Assembly (NCBI GenBank): GCA_043806975.1
Contig: JAZDGL010000037.1
Span: 1 to 35,150 of the forward strand
Source: JAZDGL01 sp043806975
Lineage (GTDB): Bacteria; Patescibacteriota; Minisyncoccia; CAYZDR01
Length of the DNA: 35,150 nucleotides
Direction: 5' to 3'
Shown piece after piece: positions 7,098 through 15,401 of this stretch. The number at the start of each line of letters is the position of its first letter. Within the stretch, counting starts at the first letter, position 1. The notes under the pieces are model-generated. The model did not search any database. It was not told the origin of the DNA and saw only the letters and a program-made list of their open reading frames with translations. The position numbers and the translations under genes are program-made.

Positions 7098-7931
7098 TTA
7101 TAAAAGCAAAAGTAAAATCGCTATCCCTAACAAAATTCTATACCAAACGAAAGGACGAAAACTGCCTTTTTCTAGATATTTTATTAAAAATTTTATAGCG
7201 ATAAAACCTGAAATCGCGGCAGTGATAAATCCTAAAAATCCAGATAAATTTAACCCGCCAGATTGGATAAAATCAGGCAATTCCTTTAACCCCGCCCCAA
7301 AAATTATCGGCGCGGAGAGAAGAAAAGAAAATTCAGCAGCAGACTTTCTGTCTAATCCAGAGAATAATCCCGCCGTCATTGTCGCTCCAGAGCGGGAAAC
7401 TCCGGGAATTAAAGCCAGCGCCTGAGAAAAACCAATAAAAATTGATTGAGGCCATAATAAAAAACCCCCCAGTCCCCCTTTTTTGAAAGGGAAGGCATTC
7501 TTAAAGTCTGAAACTTTATCTGCAATAAATAACAAAATCCCGAATAAAATCATCACACCCGCAATAACAGCAGGCGATCGCAAAACCGACTCCACATACT
7601 CATTAAAAAAATATCCCGCCAACCCTGCTGGAATGGTCGCGGCAGCTATCATCCAAAATAATTTTTGATTTTGCTTTCTTCTTGCTTCATCTTCTTCCCG
7701 TTTATACTTCCCTCTTCTAAAAAAAGATTTAAAAATCTGCATCCACTTTGACCGAAAAAACCAAACTACTCCGATCAAAGTTCCCCAATGAAGCATCACA
7801 TCAAAAGCAATACCTGGATCTTGCCAATGCAAAAATTCCCGCGCAATAATTAAGTGCGCCGAAGAAGAAATCGGCAAAAATTCAGAAATTCCCTGAATTA
7901 TGCCAAGAAAAATTGATTGAAAAATAGACAT
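7098..7931 (-). CDS. uppP: Undecaprenyl-diphosphate phosphatase (BacA family)
   Basis: 277 aa from the ATG at 7931 (a TTG at 7940 is the less likely start). It recycles undecaprenyl pyrophosphate to the lipid carrier used in peptidoglycan and polysaccharide synthesis. The family signatures are clear: QGISEFLPISSSAHL near the N-terminus and LIPGVSRSGAT around residue 170, among about eight hydrophobic helices. About 14 residues (FPFKKGGLGGFLLW, about 145-158) just before the GFSQALALIPG segment are the translation of an R3-type repeat and have no place in the family. Confidence 0.93.
   Translation of the reverse strand: MSIFQSIFLGIIQGISEFLPISSSAHLIIAREFLHWQDPGIAFDVMLHWGTLIGVVWFFRSKWMQIFKSFFRRGKYKREEDEARRKQNQKLFWMIAAATIPAGLAGYFFNEYVESVLRSPAVIAGVMILFGILLFIADKVSDFKNAFPFKKGGLGGFLLWPQSIFIGFSQALALIPGVSRSGATMTAGLFSGLDRKSAAEFSFLLSAPIIFGAGLKELPDFIQSGGLNLSGFLGFITAAISGFIAIKFLIKYLEKGSFRPFVWYRILLGIAILLLLL
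7460..7496. repeat. R3 hairpin repeat inside uppP
   Basis: Run of six C, AGTCCCCCTTTTTTGAAAGGGAAGG: the same C5T3...A3G3 hairpin type found in leuS, tatD, recG and intergenic gaps. It preserves the uppP frame and encodes a loop between membrane helices. Confidence 0.65.
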
Positions 7932-7988
7932 AAAAAACAAAAAAGTTATAAAGATGATGCAGAAAATAGCGTTAAACTAAAAATAAAC

Positions 7989-8250
7989 CGTAAATCCTGC
8001 CTTGTCACGAGATTGCCGACCGGTAGGCGGGTTGCCGCGTAACTGCTCACCAGCCTTTTTTCTTATTGTCACTCCGACCGAAGTAATTTCTGCTGGTAAA
8101 GCAGAAATTACGAGCGGAGGAGTCCCTTCAATAATTTTTTGCTAAAAATTTAAGGTCTTGTATATATTATTTAAGGGATCCCTCCACTCGCCTCCGCCTG
8201 AATACAGGCGGAGCTCGGTCGGGATGACAAATAAGGCAGTGAGCAGTTAC
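7989..8250. repeat. R5 composite inverted repeat, copy Q
   Basis: The outer ends GTAACTGCTCACCAGCC (8039) and GGCAGTGAGCAGTTAC (to 8250) are inverted, and enclose a second pair TGTCACTCCGACCGA / TCGGTCGGGATGACA. Inner hairpins include AATTTCTGCTGGTAAAGCAGAAATT and CCGCCTGAATACAGGCGG. The flank 7989-8030 carries the CGAGATTGCC module seen in copy P. Between uppP and the GH gene (7932-8433) I see only repeats and no gene. Confidence 0.7.
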
Positions 8251-8340
8251 ATTGCCGCATCGCTATCCGCCTTTGTCGAATTAACGCTCCTTCCAATGAC
8301 AAAATTAAAATGCAAGTAAATAAAAAATTCTAAATTTATT

Positions 8341-8432
8341 TTCCTTGGGGGCACCTCCCCTAACCCCTCCTCCCAGAGGAGGGGAATTTATCAATTTCTA
8401 ATTTCTTCAGAATTTGTTTTGCGAAAACTATA
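8341..8432. repeat. R3 hairpins plus a half R1 element (copy C)
   Basis: Overlapping hairpins built on GGGGGCACCTCCCC and CCCCTCCTCCCAGAGGAGGGG are followed by the right end of R1 (AATTTGTTTTGCGAAAACTATA, 8411-8432) with no matching left end. It ends one base short of the stop codon of the glycoside hydrolase gene, so it lies in that mRNA's 3' end. Confidence 0.6.
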
Positions 8433-8433
8433 A

Positions 8434-9906
8434 CTACTCCCCTATGATTTCTATAAAAACAGGCGACTCCCCTAGTTTTACGCTTATAAAACCGCTTCTA
8501 TCCGCTTTTTCGGTCTGGGACTTAAAAAATGATGGGTAATCTCCCGCCGTTATGTCTTTTCCCGTTTCCAAATCGGCGACGGCTTCTGTCATTTTTGCCT
8601 CTGCTCCCTTTCCAACCTCAACTTGAATTTCTCTAGATTCTTCGCCGTTATTTTCTTCAAAATAATCCCACCATAAAACAAACGCGCTTCCTCCTCCGTT
8701 TTGAGGAAATTTGTAAATATATATCTTATCGTCTTCCCGAATAGTTTCAACCGAATTCCACTGCGAATTCTTTAATTTTTCCACCATCAATTTATAGCTA
8801 TAATAAGAAAGTTTTTTAAAGTCCTCTCCATCGTTAACTGAATTATTTATCAATCCAGTATTGTCAAAAAATCCATTCGCATCTCCGGAAAATTCATTCC
8901 ACTCAGTTAAAGTTACCCAAAAAATTTTCTTTACCCCCTTGGAAAGCGGATAGACAAACCGTTTAACCAGCTCCAAGGCTTGCTCTTTTTCGGTTTGCAA
9001 AGGGCAAGATAAATTCTTTTTTTCCCTAGGATCCCCGCTATAAACAGCCGTCTCAGTTATCCAAATCTCGTCTGGATAACCATACCTTGAAAGCTCCTTT
9101 TTAATGTCCGCTATATACTGCTTGATATCATACGGTTTTGAAGATTTTACATATTGTTTATATCCTCCGAAATACCCAAAAAGATGCATATCAAAAATAT
9201 CAAAATAATGCTCCCCGGGTAAACTGATTTTATCTAATTCTTCAAGAACCTTAATATAAAAACTATAAAATCCCTCCGGATTGCTTGGCCCCGACAAAAG
9301 CAGTTTGCAATCAGTGCAGCTTTCTTTCATTGCCTGATAAGTAAACTTTACCAGTTTAGCGTAATCAGCTTCGCTTTCTGTCCACGAGTGATTTTCCTCA
9401 TTGCCTATCTGCCAATATTTTACATCGCTAGAATATCTATTAAAAATTTTTTCTAAAAAAAATTTGTAGCCGCTCCAATCGCAAGGAGTGCAATCTTTCT
9501 CACTTTGAATTGGATATTTTCCGCAAGTCTTTAAATCCCTGCTATTTTTGGAATTTATTGTCAAAACAAGACTAATTCCGTCTTTTTTCGCCATTTTAAT
9601 ATAGTTGTCTGAATAATCCCAATTAAATTTCCCTTTTTGCGGCTCTAAAAAATCCCAAAGCATTATCTGTCCGCCTTTCCTCGCCCAATGAACGCCCAAA
9701 TCGCTTAATTTCTCGGAAGCATTTTTTTTCACCGCATAAGGCTCTAAAATCCCAAAAGGAGAATCGCTAAAATTTTCCGAATCAAGCAGACTAGGTAAAA
9801 TATCAGGATTTTTATCTTTGAAAAATTTAATCGCAAAAATAATCACGGCAAAAAGAAACAAAGCAACTGCGCCAATTTTTATATAATTTTTTTTAAGTTT
9901 TTGCAT
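8434..9906 (-). CDS. Membrane-anchored glycoside hydrolase-like protein (clan GH-A fold)
   Basis: 490 aa from the ATG at 9906, chosen because TAATG couples it to the upstream transporter; the frame is open 32 codons further. Residues about 8-27 are a transmembrane anchor, placing the domain outside the cell. A (beta/alpha)8 hydrolase pattern follows: GVHWARKGG, LWDFLEPQKGKFNWDY, YWQIGNEENHS (probable acid/base Glu after Asn) and IWITETAVYSG (probable nucleophile Glu). This Asn-Glu...Glu pair is the GH-A arrangement, closest in feel to GH39 or GH5-type enzymes. A C-terminal beta-rich part follows from about 390. Substrate unknown. Two cysteine pairs around CGKYP...CTPCDW could form disulfides. 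Confidence 0.75.
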   Translation of the reverse strand: MQKLKKNYIKIGAVALFLFAVIIFAIKFFKDKNPDILPSLLDSENFSDSPFGILEPYAVKKNASEKLSDLGVHWARKGGQIMLWDFLEPQKGKFNWDYSDNYIKMAKKDGISLVLTINSKNSRDLKTCGKYPIQSEKDCTPCDWSGYKFFLEKIFNRYSSDVKYWQIGNEENHSWTESEADYAKLVKFTYQAMKESCTDCKLLLSGPSNPEGFYSFYIKVLEELDKISLPGEHYFDIFDMHLFGYFGGYKQYVKSSKPYDIKQYIADIKKELSRYGYPDEIWITETAVYSGDPREKKNLSCPLQTEKEQALELVKRFVYPLSKGVKKIFWVTLTEWNEFSGDANGFFDNTGLINNSVNDGEDFKKLSYYSYKLMVEKLKNSQWNSVETIREDDKIYIYKFPQNGGGSAFVLWWDYFEENNGEESREIQVEVGKGAEAKMTEAVADLETGKDITAGDYPSFFKSQTEKADRSGFISVKLGESPVFIEIIGE

Positions 9907-11069
9907 TATGAAAAATTTAAATATAATAAACCGATTATTCCTGTAATTCCAAATAGGACAAACCACGATTGCGTAAAGCAAAGAATAATTAGCAATAGCC
10001 ACGCAAATAACATTTTTCCAATCGCTAAATTCATCTCAAAAAACATCACATACTTTAAATACCCCGTCTTTTCGCCTTTTTTGTAAATAAACGACATAAA
10101 CGGAACCCAAAGAGAATTATATAAATTTCTAGAAATAACATCCAAAGAAAAAATCCCTATAATAGAAGCAACAAAAGGTCTAATCAACCAAATAAACGAA
10201 TTTAGGATAACCGACCACTTAAAAATCTTCTTGCCATTGAGCGAATTATTTGCAAGCCTTCCAATATAAACCGTGATTATTGCTACAAAAAGCAAAGATG
10301 CCGTGATTAGCCCGCCCATTTTTGAAATGCTCCCGACGGTAAAATAAATAAACATCGGCCAAAGAAGATAAGCGGAAAATTCCTCCGCGCACGCCATATA
10401 GGCAATTTGATCGCGGCGAGTATAAACTCCCTGCGGTTTAATAATCCTTCCAAACGCGTCTTTATAAGAAAAATGTCCGGGGGTAAATTGTTCCGCAGTA
10501 GTGAAAAGAGGAATTGCGGAAATAAAATACATTAATGCCCCCGTAAAATAAAGCGCCTTAAACCCGAATTTCGCGATTATTAAGCCTCCCAAAAGCGGTC
10601 CGATAATTCCAATTATATTCGAAAGAGCAAAAATTCCAGAAACCTCCCCGCCCCGATTGTCAGAATTTCCATAATGAGCAAAATTTGCGTGATACGCTGG
10701 CCAAAAAAGAATTTTAAAAATCGCCAATAAAAGCGCGCCTAAATAAAAGCAGAGATAAGGGAAGCTCGGCATATTGTATAAAATAACATAGTAAATTATC
10801 GCAACGGGAATACTATAAAAAATTGAATGTTCAAAACCATAGCGAGCGGCAATTTTACCACCAATCGGCAAAAGGAAAACATAAAGAGTATATGCAACCG
10901 CGTAAAAAAGCACAACTTTTATCAGCGAATGGAAAAGTGTGAATATAAAAATTGGTTCAAAAATATCCAGCATCCAAGTGGCAAGATCGTGGATCGCCAT
11001 TGAAACATAAAGCTCCGTTATTTCTCTTTTAAATTTTCCTCCAAGAATTTTTTCAAAGATATTTTGCAT
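9906..11069 (-). CDS. MFS-like multi-pass membrane transporter
   Basis: 387 aa with about 10-12 hydrophobic segments. An internal GGEVSGIFALSNIIGIIGPLLGGLIIAKFG stretch (broken here at the repeat of small residues) matches the helix 4-5 region of major facilitator proteins, and PIGGKIAARYG resembles the loop 2-3 motif. Substrate cannot be told. The stop overlaps the start of the anchored glycoside hydrolase gene (TAATG), so the two are translated together; an export or uptake function linked to surface glycans is an inference from this coupling only. Confidence 0.7.
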   Translation of the reverse strand: MQNIFEKILGGKFKREITELYVSMAIHDLATWMLDIFEPIFIFTLFHSLIKVVLFYAVAYTLYVFLLPIGGKIAARYGFEHSIFYSIPVAIIYYVILYNMPSFPYLCFYLGALLLAIFKILFWPAYHANFAHYGNSDNRGGEVSGIFALSNIIGIIGPLLGGLIIAKFGFKALYFTGALMYFISAIPLFTTAEQFTPGHFSYKDAFGRIIKPQGVYTRRDQIAYMACAEEFSAYLLWPMFIYFTVGSISKMGGLITASLLFVAIITVYIGRLANNSLNGKKIFKWSVILNSFIWLIRPFVASIIGIFSLDVISRNLYNSLWVPFMSFIYKKGEKTGYLKYVMFFEMNLAIGKMLFAWLLLIILCFTQSWFVLFGITGIIGLLYLNFS

Positions 11070-11105
11070 AAATTTTATTTTTATTTTTTGATTTTTTATT
11101 TTTGT

Positions 11106-11136
11106 TTCTCCCTTTGAAGGGGAGGTGGGGGATTTT
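11106..11136. repeat. R3 hairpin abutting the leuS stop
   Basis: TCTCCCTTTGAAGGGGAGGTGGGGGATTTTC-type sequence forms a CTCCC/GGGAG hairpin directly after the leuS TAG codon (11137-11139 on the minus strand). On the minus strand it is followed by an A-rich tract, not a T run, so it is not a standard intrinsic terminator. Confidence 0.55.
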
Positions 11137-14097
11137 CTACACCACTATACTCACCATCTTCCCCTTAATATAAATAATTTTCTTCGCTTCTTTCCCGTCC
11201 AGCCATTTTTTTATTTTTTCCGAAGAAATCGCCGCATTTTTTATCTTTTCTTCCACCGCGTCTGCATCTACTTCTATTATATCACGAACTTTGCCATTTA
11301 TTTGAATCGGGATGTTGATAATTTCTTCTTTAATCAATTCAGGATTATATTCCGGCCATTTTTGCTTGAAAATTGATTCAGAATTCCCTAATTTTTCCCA
11401 AAGCTCTTCGGCAAGATGCGGCGCGAATGGCGCAAGAAGAATTAAAAATTTTTCAATCGCTTTTTTATTATACACATCTCCTTCAAACTCATCCTTGTTA
11501 TTTAATTTAGGAATAAAATCCCTATCATCAAAGCATATCATCAATTGGCTAATGGTCGTATTAAATTTTAAATTATCCAAATTATCAGTGCATTTTTTTA
11601 TTGCCATATCAATGATTTTAGAATCATTTTCTACTTTCTTTAATTCTTTAATCGCTTTATTTATTACTATAAAAATTCTTTTTAAAAATTTATGCATTCC
11701 GTTCACTCCATCGTCGCGCCAATCCCCTCCCTGCCGCATATCGCCCAAAAACATTAAATACATCCTTACGGTATCCGCGCCGTAGTCCTCAATATATTCA
11801 TCGGGGTTTATCACATTCCCTTTTGATTTGCTCATCTTAACGCCGTCTTTTATCAAAAGTCCGTGCGCTCTAAATTTTTCAAAGGGTTCTTCTTTCGGGG
11901 AATATCCTAATTCACACATCGCCATTGTAATAAATCGAGAATAAAGCAAGTGCAAAACGCTATGTTCTTTCCCGCCAATATACATATTCACAGGCATCCA
12001 TTTTTTAAGACGATTTTTATCCAAAGGCTTGTCGGAAAAATCCGCGCATAAATATCTCATAAAATACCAGCAAGAATCAACAAATGGATCCGATACATCG
12101 GTTTCTCTTTTCGCCTTGCCGCCACAAACAGGACAAATTGTATTCACGAAACTTTCCACTTTATTAAGCGGACCTTTGCCGGATCCGTCTGGCAAAAAAT
12201 CATCCATTTCCGGCAACTCAACAGGCAAATCTTTTTCAGGAACAGGAACCCATCCGCATTTTTTACAATAAATCATCGGAATTGGAGGGCCCCAATAACG
12301 CTGGCGGCTCACACACCAATCGCGCAATTTATAATTTATTTTCTTTCCTCCGATTTTCTTTTCTTTCAACCAATCTGCCATTTTCTCCCTCGCTTCTTCG
12401 GATGTTAATCCAGAAAAATCGCCGGAATCCGCAAGAATCCCATCGCCTGTCCAAATTTTCTCTTTTATAAATTTATCAAATAAATACTTATGCATCGAAT
12501 CTTTAACTTTTTCCTCTGCTTCATTAATGGAAATCCATTCCACTTTAAATTTTCCTTTTTCTTCAATTTCATGTAAATTTTGTCCGCCATTTTCTTCATC
12601 TTCTAATTCAAAATAAAACCCAACAACCTCAATATTTCTATTGATATTTTTAGAAGCAGCAAAATAATGGTGGTGAATTTTCTCCGATTGAGAAATTAAT
12701 TTAAAATTTTTATATCCTGTTTCTTCTTCTATCTCGCGCTTCGCGCATTCAATAGCATTTTCTCTTTCTTCAATCCCTCCTCCGATAAATAAATTGCCCC
12801 CTAAATTATTGCCCCAATTTATTGAAAGCAGTTTATCAGTTTTTGGATTTTTTACAATCGCAACAATTCTTTTGTTAAATTCTTCATTATTGCGAGCATC
12901 TCCTGTTATCGGTTCTATTACATTTTTTATCGGCAAGTTATATTTTTTCGCAAATTCGTAGTCCCTTTCATCATGCGCCGGAACCGCCATAACAGCGCCG
13001 GTGCCATAACCGCCCAGCACATAATCCGCAACAAAAATTGGAACCTCCTCGCCGTTAAACGGGTTCACCGCTTTAACCCCTTTTAACTCAACTCCTGTTT
13101 TTTCCTTGTTCAAATCCGTTCTTTCTAAGTCCGATTTATTTTTAACTTTCTCAATGTATTTTCCAACTTCATCAAAATTTTCAAGTTGATTTTTAATTTT
13201 TGAAATTATTTCATTTTCGGGAGAGACGACTATATAAGCGCATCCGAATATCGTATCTACTCTTGTTGTAAAAACTTTAATAATTGCGTCATCCTCTTTT
13301 TTCTCCCCCTTTCGGATGGGCAACGCCTCCTCTTTAATTCTTCCCCTCCAGGAGGGGGAGTTAGAGGGGGTGCGATTTTCATCTCTTATGAAAAATTGAA
13401 TTTCTACTCCCTCGCTTCGCCCAATCCAATTTCTTTGAATCGTCTTAACTTCTTCCGCCCAATCAATCCAATCTAAATTATTCAATAATTTTTCCGCGTA
13501 ATCCGTAATCTTAAAAAACCATTGATCCATTTCTTTCTTTTCTGCAACCGAATCGCACCGTTCACACCGCCCGCCTACAACTTGTTCATCCGATAAAACG
13601 GTTTTGCATTTTGGGCACCAATTCACCAGCGCTCCTTTTTTGTACGCCAACCCTTTTTCATACATTTTCAAAAATAACCATTGCGTCCATTTGTAATATT
13701 CCGGCTTATATGTTTCTACTTTTTTGTCCCAATCATAAGCATTCCCAATCATATGAAGCTGCTGGTAAAAATGTTTTTCAGTTCGCGCCGAAACATCTTT
13801 AATATGTTCGCCGATTTTAATCGCGTAATTTTCAGAATGAATTCCGAAGCCATCTAATCCAATCGGCTCAAAAACATCATAACCTTTTAAACGCATAAAA
13901 CGACCATAAGCGTCGCTGTGCGTGAACGCATACATATTCCCCACATGCAAACCCTCCGCCGAGGGATACGGAAACATCATAAGATTATAAAACGGCTTTT
14001 TCGCCTTATCTAAATCAACCTTATAAATCCCCTCTCTCTCCCACTTTTCCTGCCATTTCTTTTCTATTTCACTAAAATTATATTTCTCATTTTCCAT
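11137..14097 (-). CDS. leuS: Leucyl-tRNA synthetase with a Nudix domain in the editing domain
   Basis: 986 aa; bacterial LeuRS is usually 800-880. Catalytic signatures are PYPSAEGLHVGN (HIGH class) at about 43-54 and KMSKS at 754-758; zinc-type pairs CPKC/CERC and CPVC are present. The CP1 editing domain has TTRVDT and GTGAVMAVPAHDERD. Between NVIEP (about 397) and GDGILADSGDF (about 551) lies an inserted Nudix domain with a complete Nudix box at about 439-462: G-x5-E-x7-REIEEETGY. A second insertion (about 238-272) translates an R3 repeat. The C-terminal anticodon domain is complete. It charges tRNA-Leu; what the Nudix unit hydrolyses is unknown. Gene has its own promoter and a likely leaderless start. 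Confidence 0.95.
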   Translation of the reverse strand: MENEKYNFSEIEKKWQEKWEREGIYKVDLDKAKKPFYNLMMFPYPSAEGLHVGNMYAFTHSDAYGRFMRLKGYDVFEPIGLDGFGIHSENYAIKIGEHIKDVSARTEKHFYQQLHMIGNAYDWDKKVETYKPEYYKWTQWLFLKMYEKGLAYKKGALVNWCPKCKTVLSDEQVVGGRCERCDSVAEKKEMDQWFFKITDYAEKLLNNLDWIDWAEEVKTIQRNWIGRSEGVEIQFFIRDENRTPSNSPSWRGRIKEEALPIRKGEKKEDDAIIKVFTTRVDTIFGCAYIVVSPENEIISKIKNQLENFDEVGKYIEKVKNKSDLERTDLNKEKTGVELKGVKAVNPFNGEEVPIFVADYVLGGYGTGAVMAVPAHDERDYEFAKKYNLPIKNVIEPITGDARNNEEFNKRIVAIVKNPKTDKLLSINWGNNLGGNLFIGGGIEERENAIECAKREIEEETGYKNFKLISQSEKIHHHYFAASKNINRNIEVVGFYFELEDEENGGQNLHEIEEKGKFKVEWISINEAEEKVKDSMHKYLFDKFIKEKIWTGDGILADSGDFSGLTSEEAREKMADWLKEKKIGGKKINYKLRDWCVSRQRYWGPPIPMIYCKKCGWVPVPEKDLPVELPEMDDFLPDGSGKGPLNKVESFVNTICPVCGGKAKRETDVSDPFVDSCWYFMRYLCADFSDKPLDKNRLKKWMPVNMYIGGKEHSVLHLLYSRFITMAMCELGYSPKEEPFEKFRAHGLLIKDGVKMSKSKGNVINPDEYIEDYGADTVRMYLMFLGDMRQGGDWRDDGVNGMHKFLKRIFIVINKAIKELKKVENDSKIIDMAIKKCTDNLDNLKFNTTISQLMICFDDRDFIPKLNNKDEFEGDVYNKKAIEKFLILLAPFAPHLAEELWEKLGNSESIFKQKWPEYNPELIKEEIINIPIQINGKVRDIIEVDADAVEEKIKNAAISSEKIKKWLDGKEAKKIIYIKGKMVSIVV
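13302..13374. repeat. R3 repeats inside leuS
   Basis: CTCCCCCTTTCGGATGGG and CCCCTCCAGGAGGGGGAG with flanking TTAGAGGGGGT are typical repeat modules. They are in frame and encode TPSNSPSWRGRIKEEALPIR, lying in a surface loop between EIQFFI and KVFTTRVDT where other LeuRS proteins have only a short turn. Confidence 0.75.
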
Positions 14098-14103
14098 AAT
14101 TTC

Positions 14104-14132
14104 ATTCTACTACAAAATCTATCCGATTTCAA
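14104..14132 (-). promoter_or_regulatory. leuS promoter, leaderless layout
   Basis: Minus strand TTGAAA (14132-14127), 17-base spacer, TAGAAT (14109-14104), then exactly six bases before the ATG. The expected start of transcription is at or next to the A of the ATG, so there is no room for a Shine-Dalgarno site or T-box leader. Confidence 0.7.
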
Positions 14133-14136
14133 GAAA

Positions 14137-14167
14137 AACCCCATTTACAGAATCTGTAAATGGGGTT
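14137..14167 (-). terminator. Terminator of the dut-dCMP deaminase unit
   Basis: A 14-bp perfect stem (AACCCCATTTACAG with its complement) and a three-base loop, followed on the minus strand by TTTTTCTT. It separates the deaminase transcript from the leuS promoter immediately downstream. Confidence 0.8.
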
Positions 14168-14267
14168 CACTAATAAACTTTTCGCCACAGGGGAAAACTA
14201 TAGTTTTTCCTCTGCAAAAACCGAATCCTTTAGACTTCTTCTCCACAAAATTAATTCTTATCTCCTT

Positions 14268-14723
14268 TTATTTTCCTAAATAAACAATTTCTATCCCCTG
14301 TCGCCTAAACAACTTCATCGCCTCCTGATCTTCGTCAGGATAATGCGTATCAAAAACATATTTCTTAATACCTAAATTAGCAAGAATTTTTGAACAATCA
14401 TAACAAGGCGAAAATGTACAATATACAGTCGCGCTTTCCAAGCTAACATGTTCCGAACTTGCATTGGCAATTGCATTCATTTCGGCATGCGCCCCTCTAC
14501 ATCTTCCTGATCCGTAAGGCAATCTTTTTCCGTTTTCATCTTCTTTGGCACACCCAACTTCAATACAATGCACTTCTCCTTTGGGAGAACCGTTATATCC
14601 CGCGGATAATATTCTTTTATTACGAACAAAAACTGCTCCTACCTTGAAGTGTTTGCAAACAGACCTTTTGGAGTACAGCCTGACAATCTCCATGAAAAGA
14701 TTATCCCATTCCATTCTAGACAT
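14268..14723 (-). CDS. Deoxycytidylate (dCMP) deaminase, ComEB-like
   Basis: 151 aa. A zinc-dependent cytidine/deoxycytidylate deaminase fold: GAHAEMNAI carries the zinc His and catalytic Glu, and SPCYDCSKIL the two zinc cysteines. VGAVFVRNKRILSAGYNGSPKG is the typical ComEB/dCMP deaminase N-terminal part, and CIEVGC...GRCRGAH is the extra segment seen in dCMP deaminases. It makes dUMP for thymidylate synthesis. dut lies 80 bp upstream on the same strand and converges on dUMP as well, which supports the substrate. GGGAGGAG lies about 12 bases before the ATG. Confidence 0.9.
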   Translation of the reverse strand: MSRMEWDNLFMEIVRLYSKRSVCKHFKVGAVFVRNKRILSAGYNGSPKGEVHCIEVGCAKEDENGKRLPYGSGRCRGAHAEMNAIANASSEHVSLESATVYCTFSPCYDCSKILANLGIKKYVFDTHYPDEDQEAMKLFRRQGIEIVYLGK

Positions 14724-14803
14724 TACCCAATTTCTCCTCCCTCTCTAAATTTTCAAAAAACAAAAAGCTTTTATTAAGCCCTTTTTCACTTATTTTAATT
14801 TTT

Positions 14804-15226
14804 CTAAAACATTCCCGATGATCCAATTCTGCCTAATCCTCGGTCGGTTTCAGATAGCTCTTCCGCTTCAATAATTTCCGGATGGGAAAATTCTTGGATT
14901 AATATCTGGGCGATTTTCTGTCCCTTTTTAATTTCAATATTTTCTTTTCCTAAATTAAAGACAAGAATTAAAACTTCTCCTCTATATCCGGCATCAACCA
15001 CTCCCGCCATTGTGTGAATGTTTTTATTCGCCAAACTTCCTTTGTCCCAAACCAAACCAATATATCCTTGCGGAATTTCCATCGCTATTCCGGTTTTTAC
15101 GATTGTTTTTTCCCCTGCGATAAGCAATGTATCTTCAAGGGCAAAAATGTCCATTCCTGCATCGTCGTTATAGGCAAACTTTGGCAGCTTCGCATCAGGA
15201 GAAAGTTTTTTAATCTTTAATTGCAT
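14804..15226 (-). CDS. dut: dUTP diphosphatase
   Basis: 140 aa trimeric dUTPase. The five motifs are in order: YNDDAGMDIFA (1), WDKGSLANK (2, where PRSGLA is usual), GVVDAGYRGEV (3), GQKIAQILI (4) and SETDRGLGRIGSSG (5). Motif 2 KGS and motif 5 GLGRIG differ from the E. coli type but are acceptable for the family. It hydrolyses dUTP to dUMP, keeping uracil out of DNA and feeding thymidylate synthesis together with the adjacent dCMP deaminase. Confidence 0.92.
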   Translation of the reverse strand: MQLKIKKLSPDAKLPKFAYNDDAGMDIFALEDTLLIAGEKTIVKTGIAMEIPQGYIGLVWDKGSLANKNIHTMAGVVDAGYRGEVLILVFNLGKENIEIKKGQKIAQILIQEFSHPEIIEAEELSETDRGLGRIGSSGMF

Positions 15227-15237
15227 ACATTTAAAAT

Positions 15238-15298
15238 CCCCCTTCTACCCAAGGCAGACCGCCTTGGGCGGTAATCCCCCTTCCAAAAGGGGGAAATA
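15238..15298. repeat. R3/R4 repeat upstream of dut
   Basis: Contains the R4 palindrome CCCAAGGCAGACCGCCTTGGG (about 15248-15270) between C5 and G5 hairpin modules ending CCCCCTTCCAAAAGGGGG. It lies 12 bp upstream of the dut ATG, so any dut promoter would have to be inside or beyond the repeat. Confidence 0.7.
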
Positions 15299-15344
15299 AC
15301 GAAGGTTTTTATTTCCGATTTATAATTACTAGTTTCTAATTTCT

Positions 15345-15401
15345 AATTATTTTTAAAAATTTTAATCTGCTAGACGAGCTCAAGCTTTTTTAAAAATAAT
15401 T
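15345..15401. repeat. AT-rich inverted repeat at the 3' end of aspS
   Basis: AATTATTTTTAAAAA (15345-15359) is repeated inverted at 15387-15401, enclosing a loop with AGCTCAAGCT. The right arm touches the aspS stop codon. It could be a weak transcript end; the stem has no GC pairs, so confidence is low. Confidence 0.35.
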
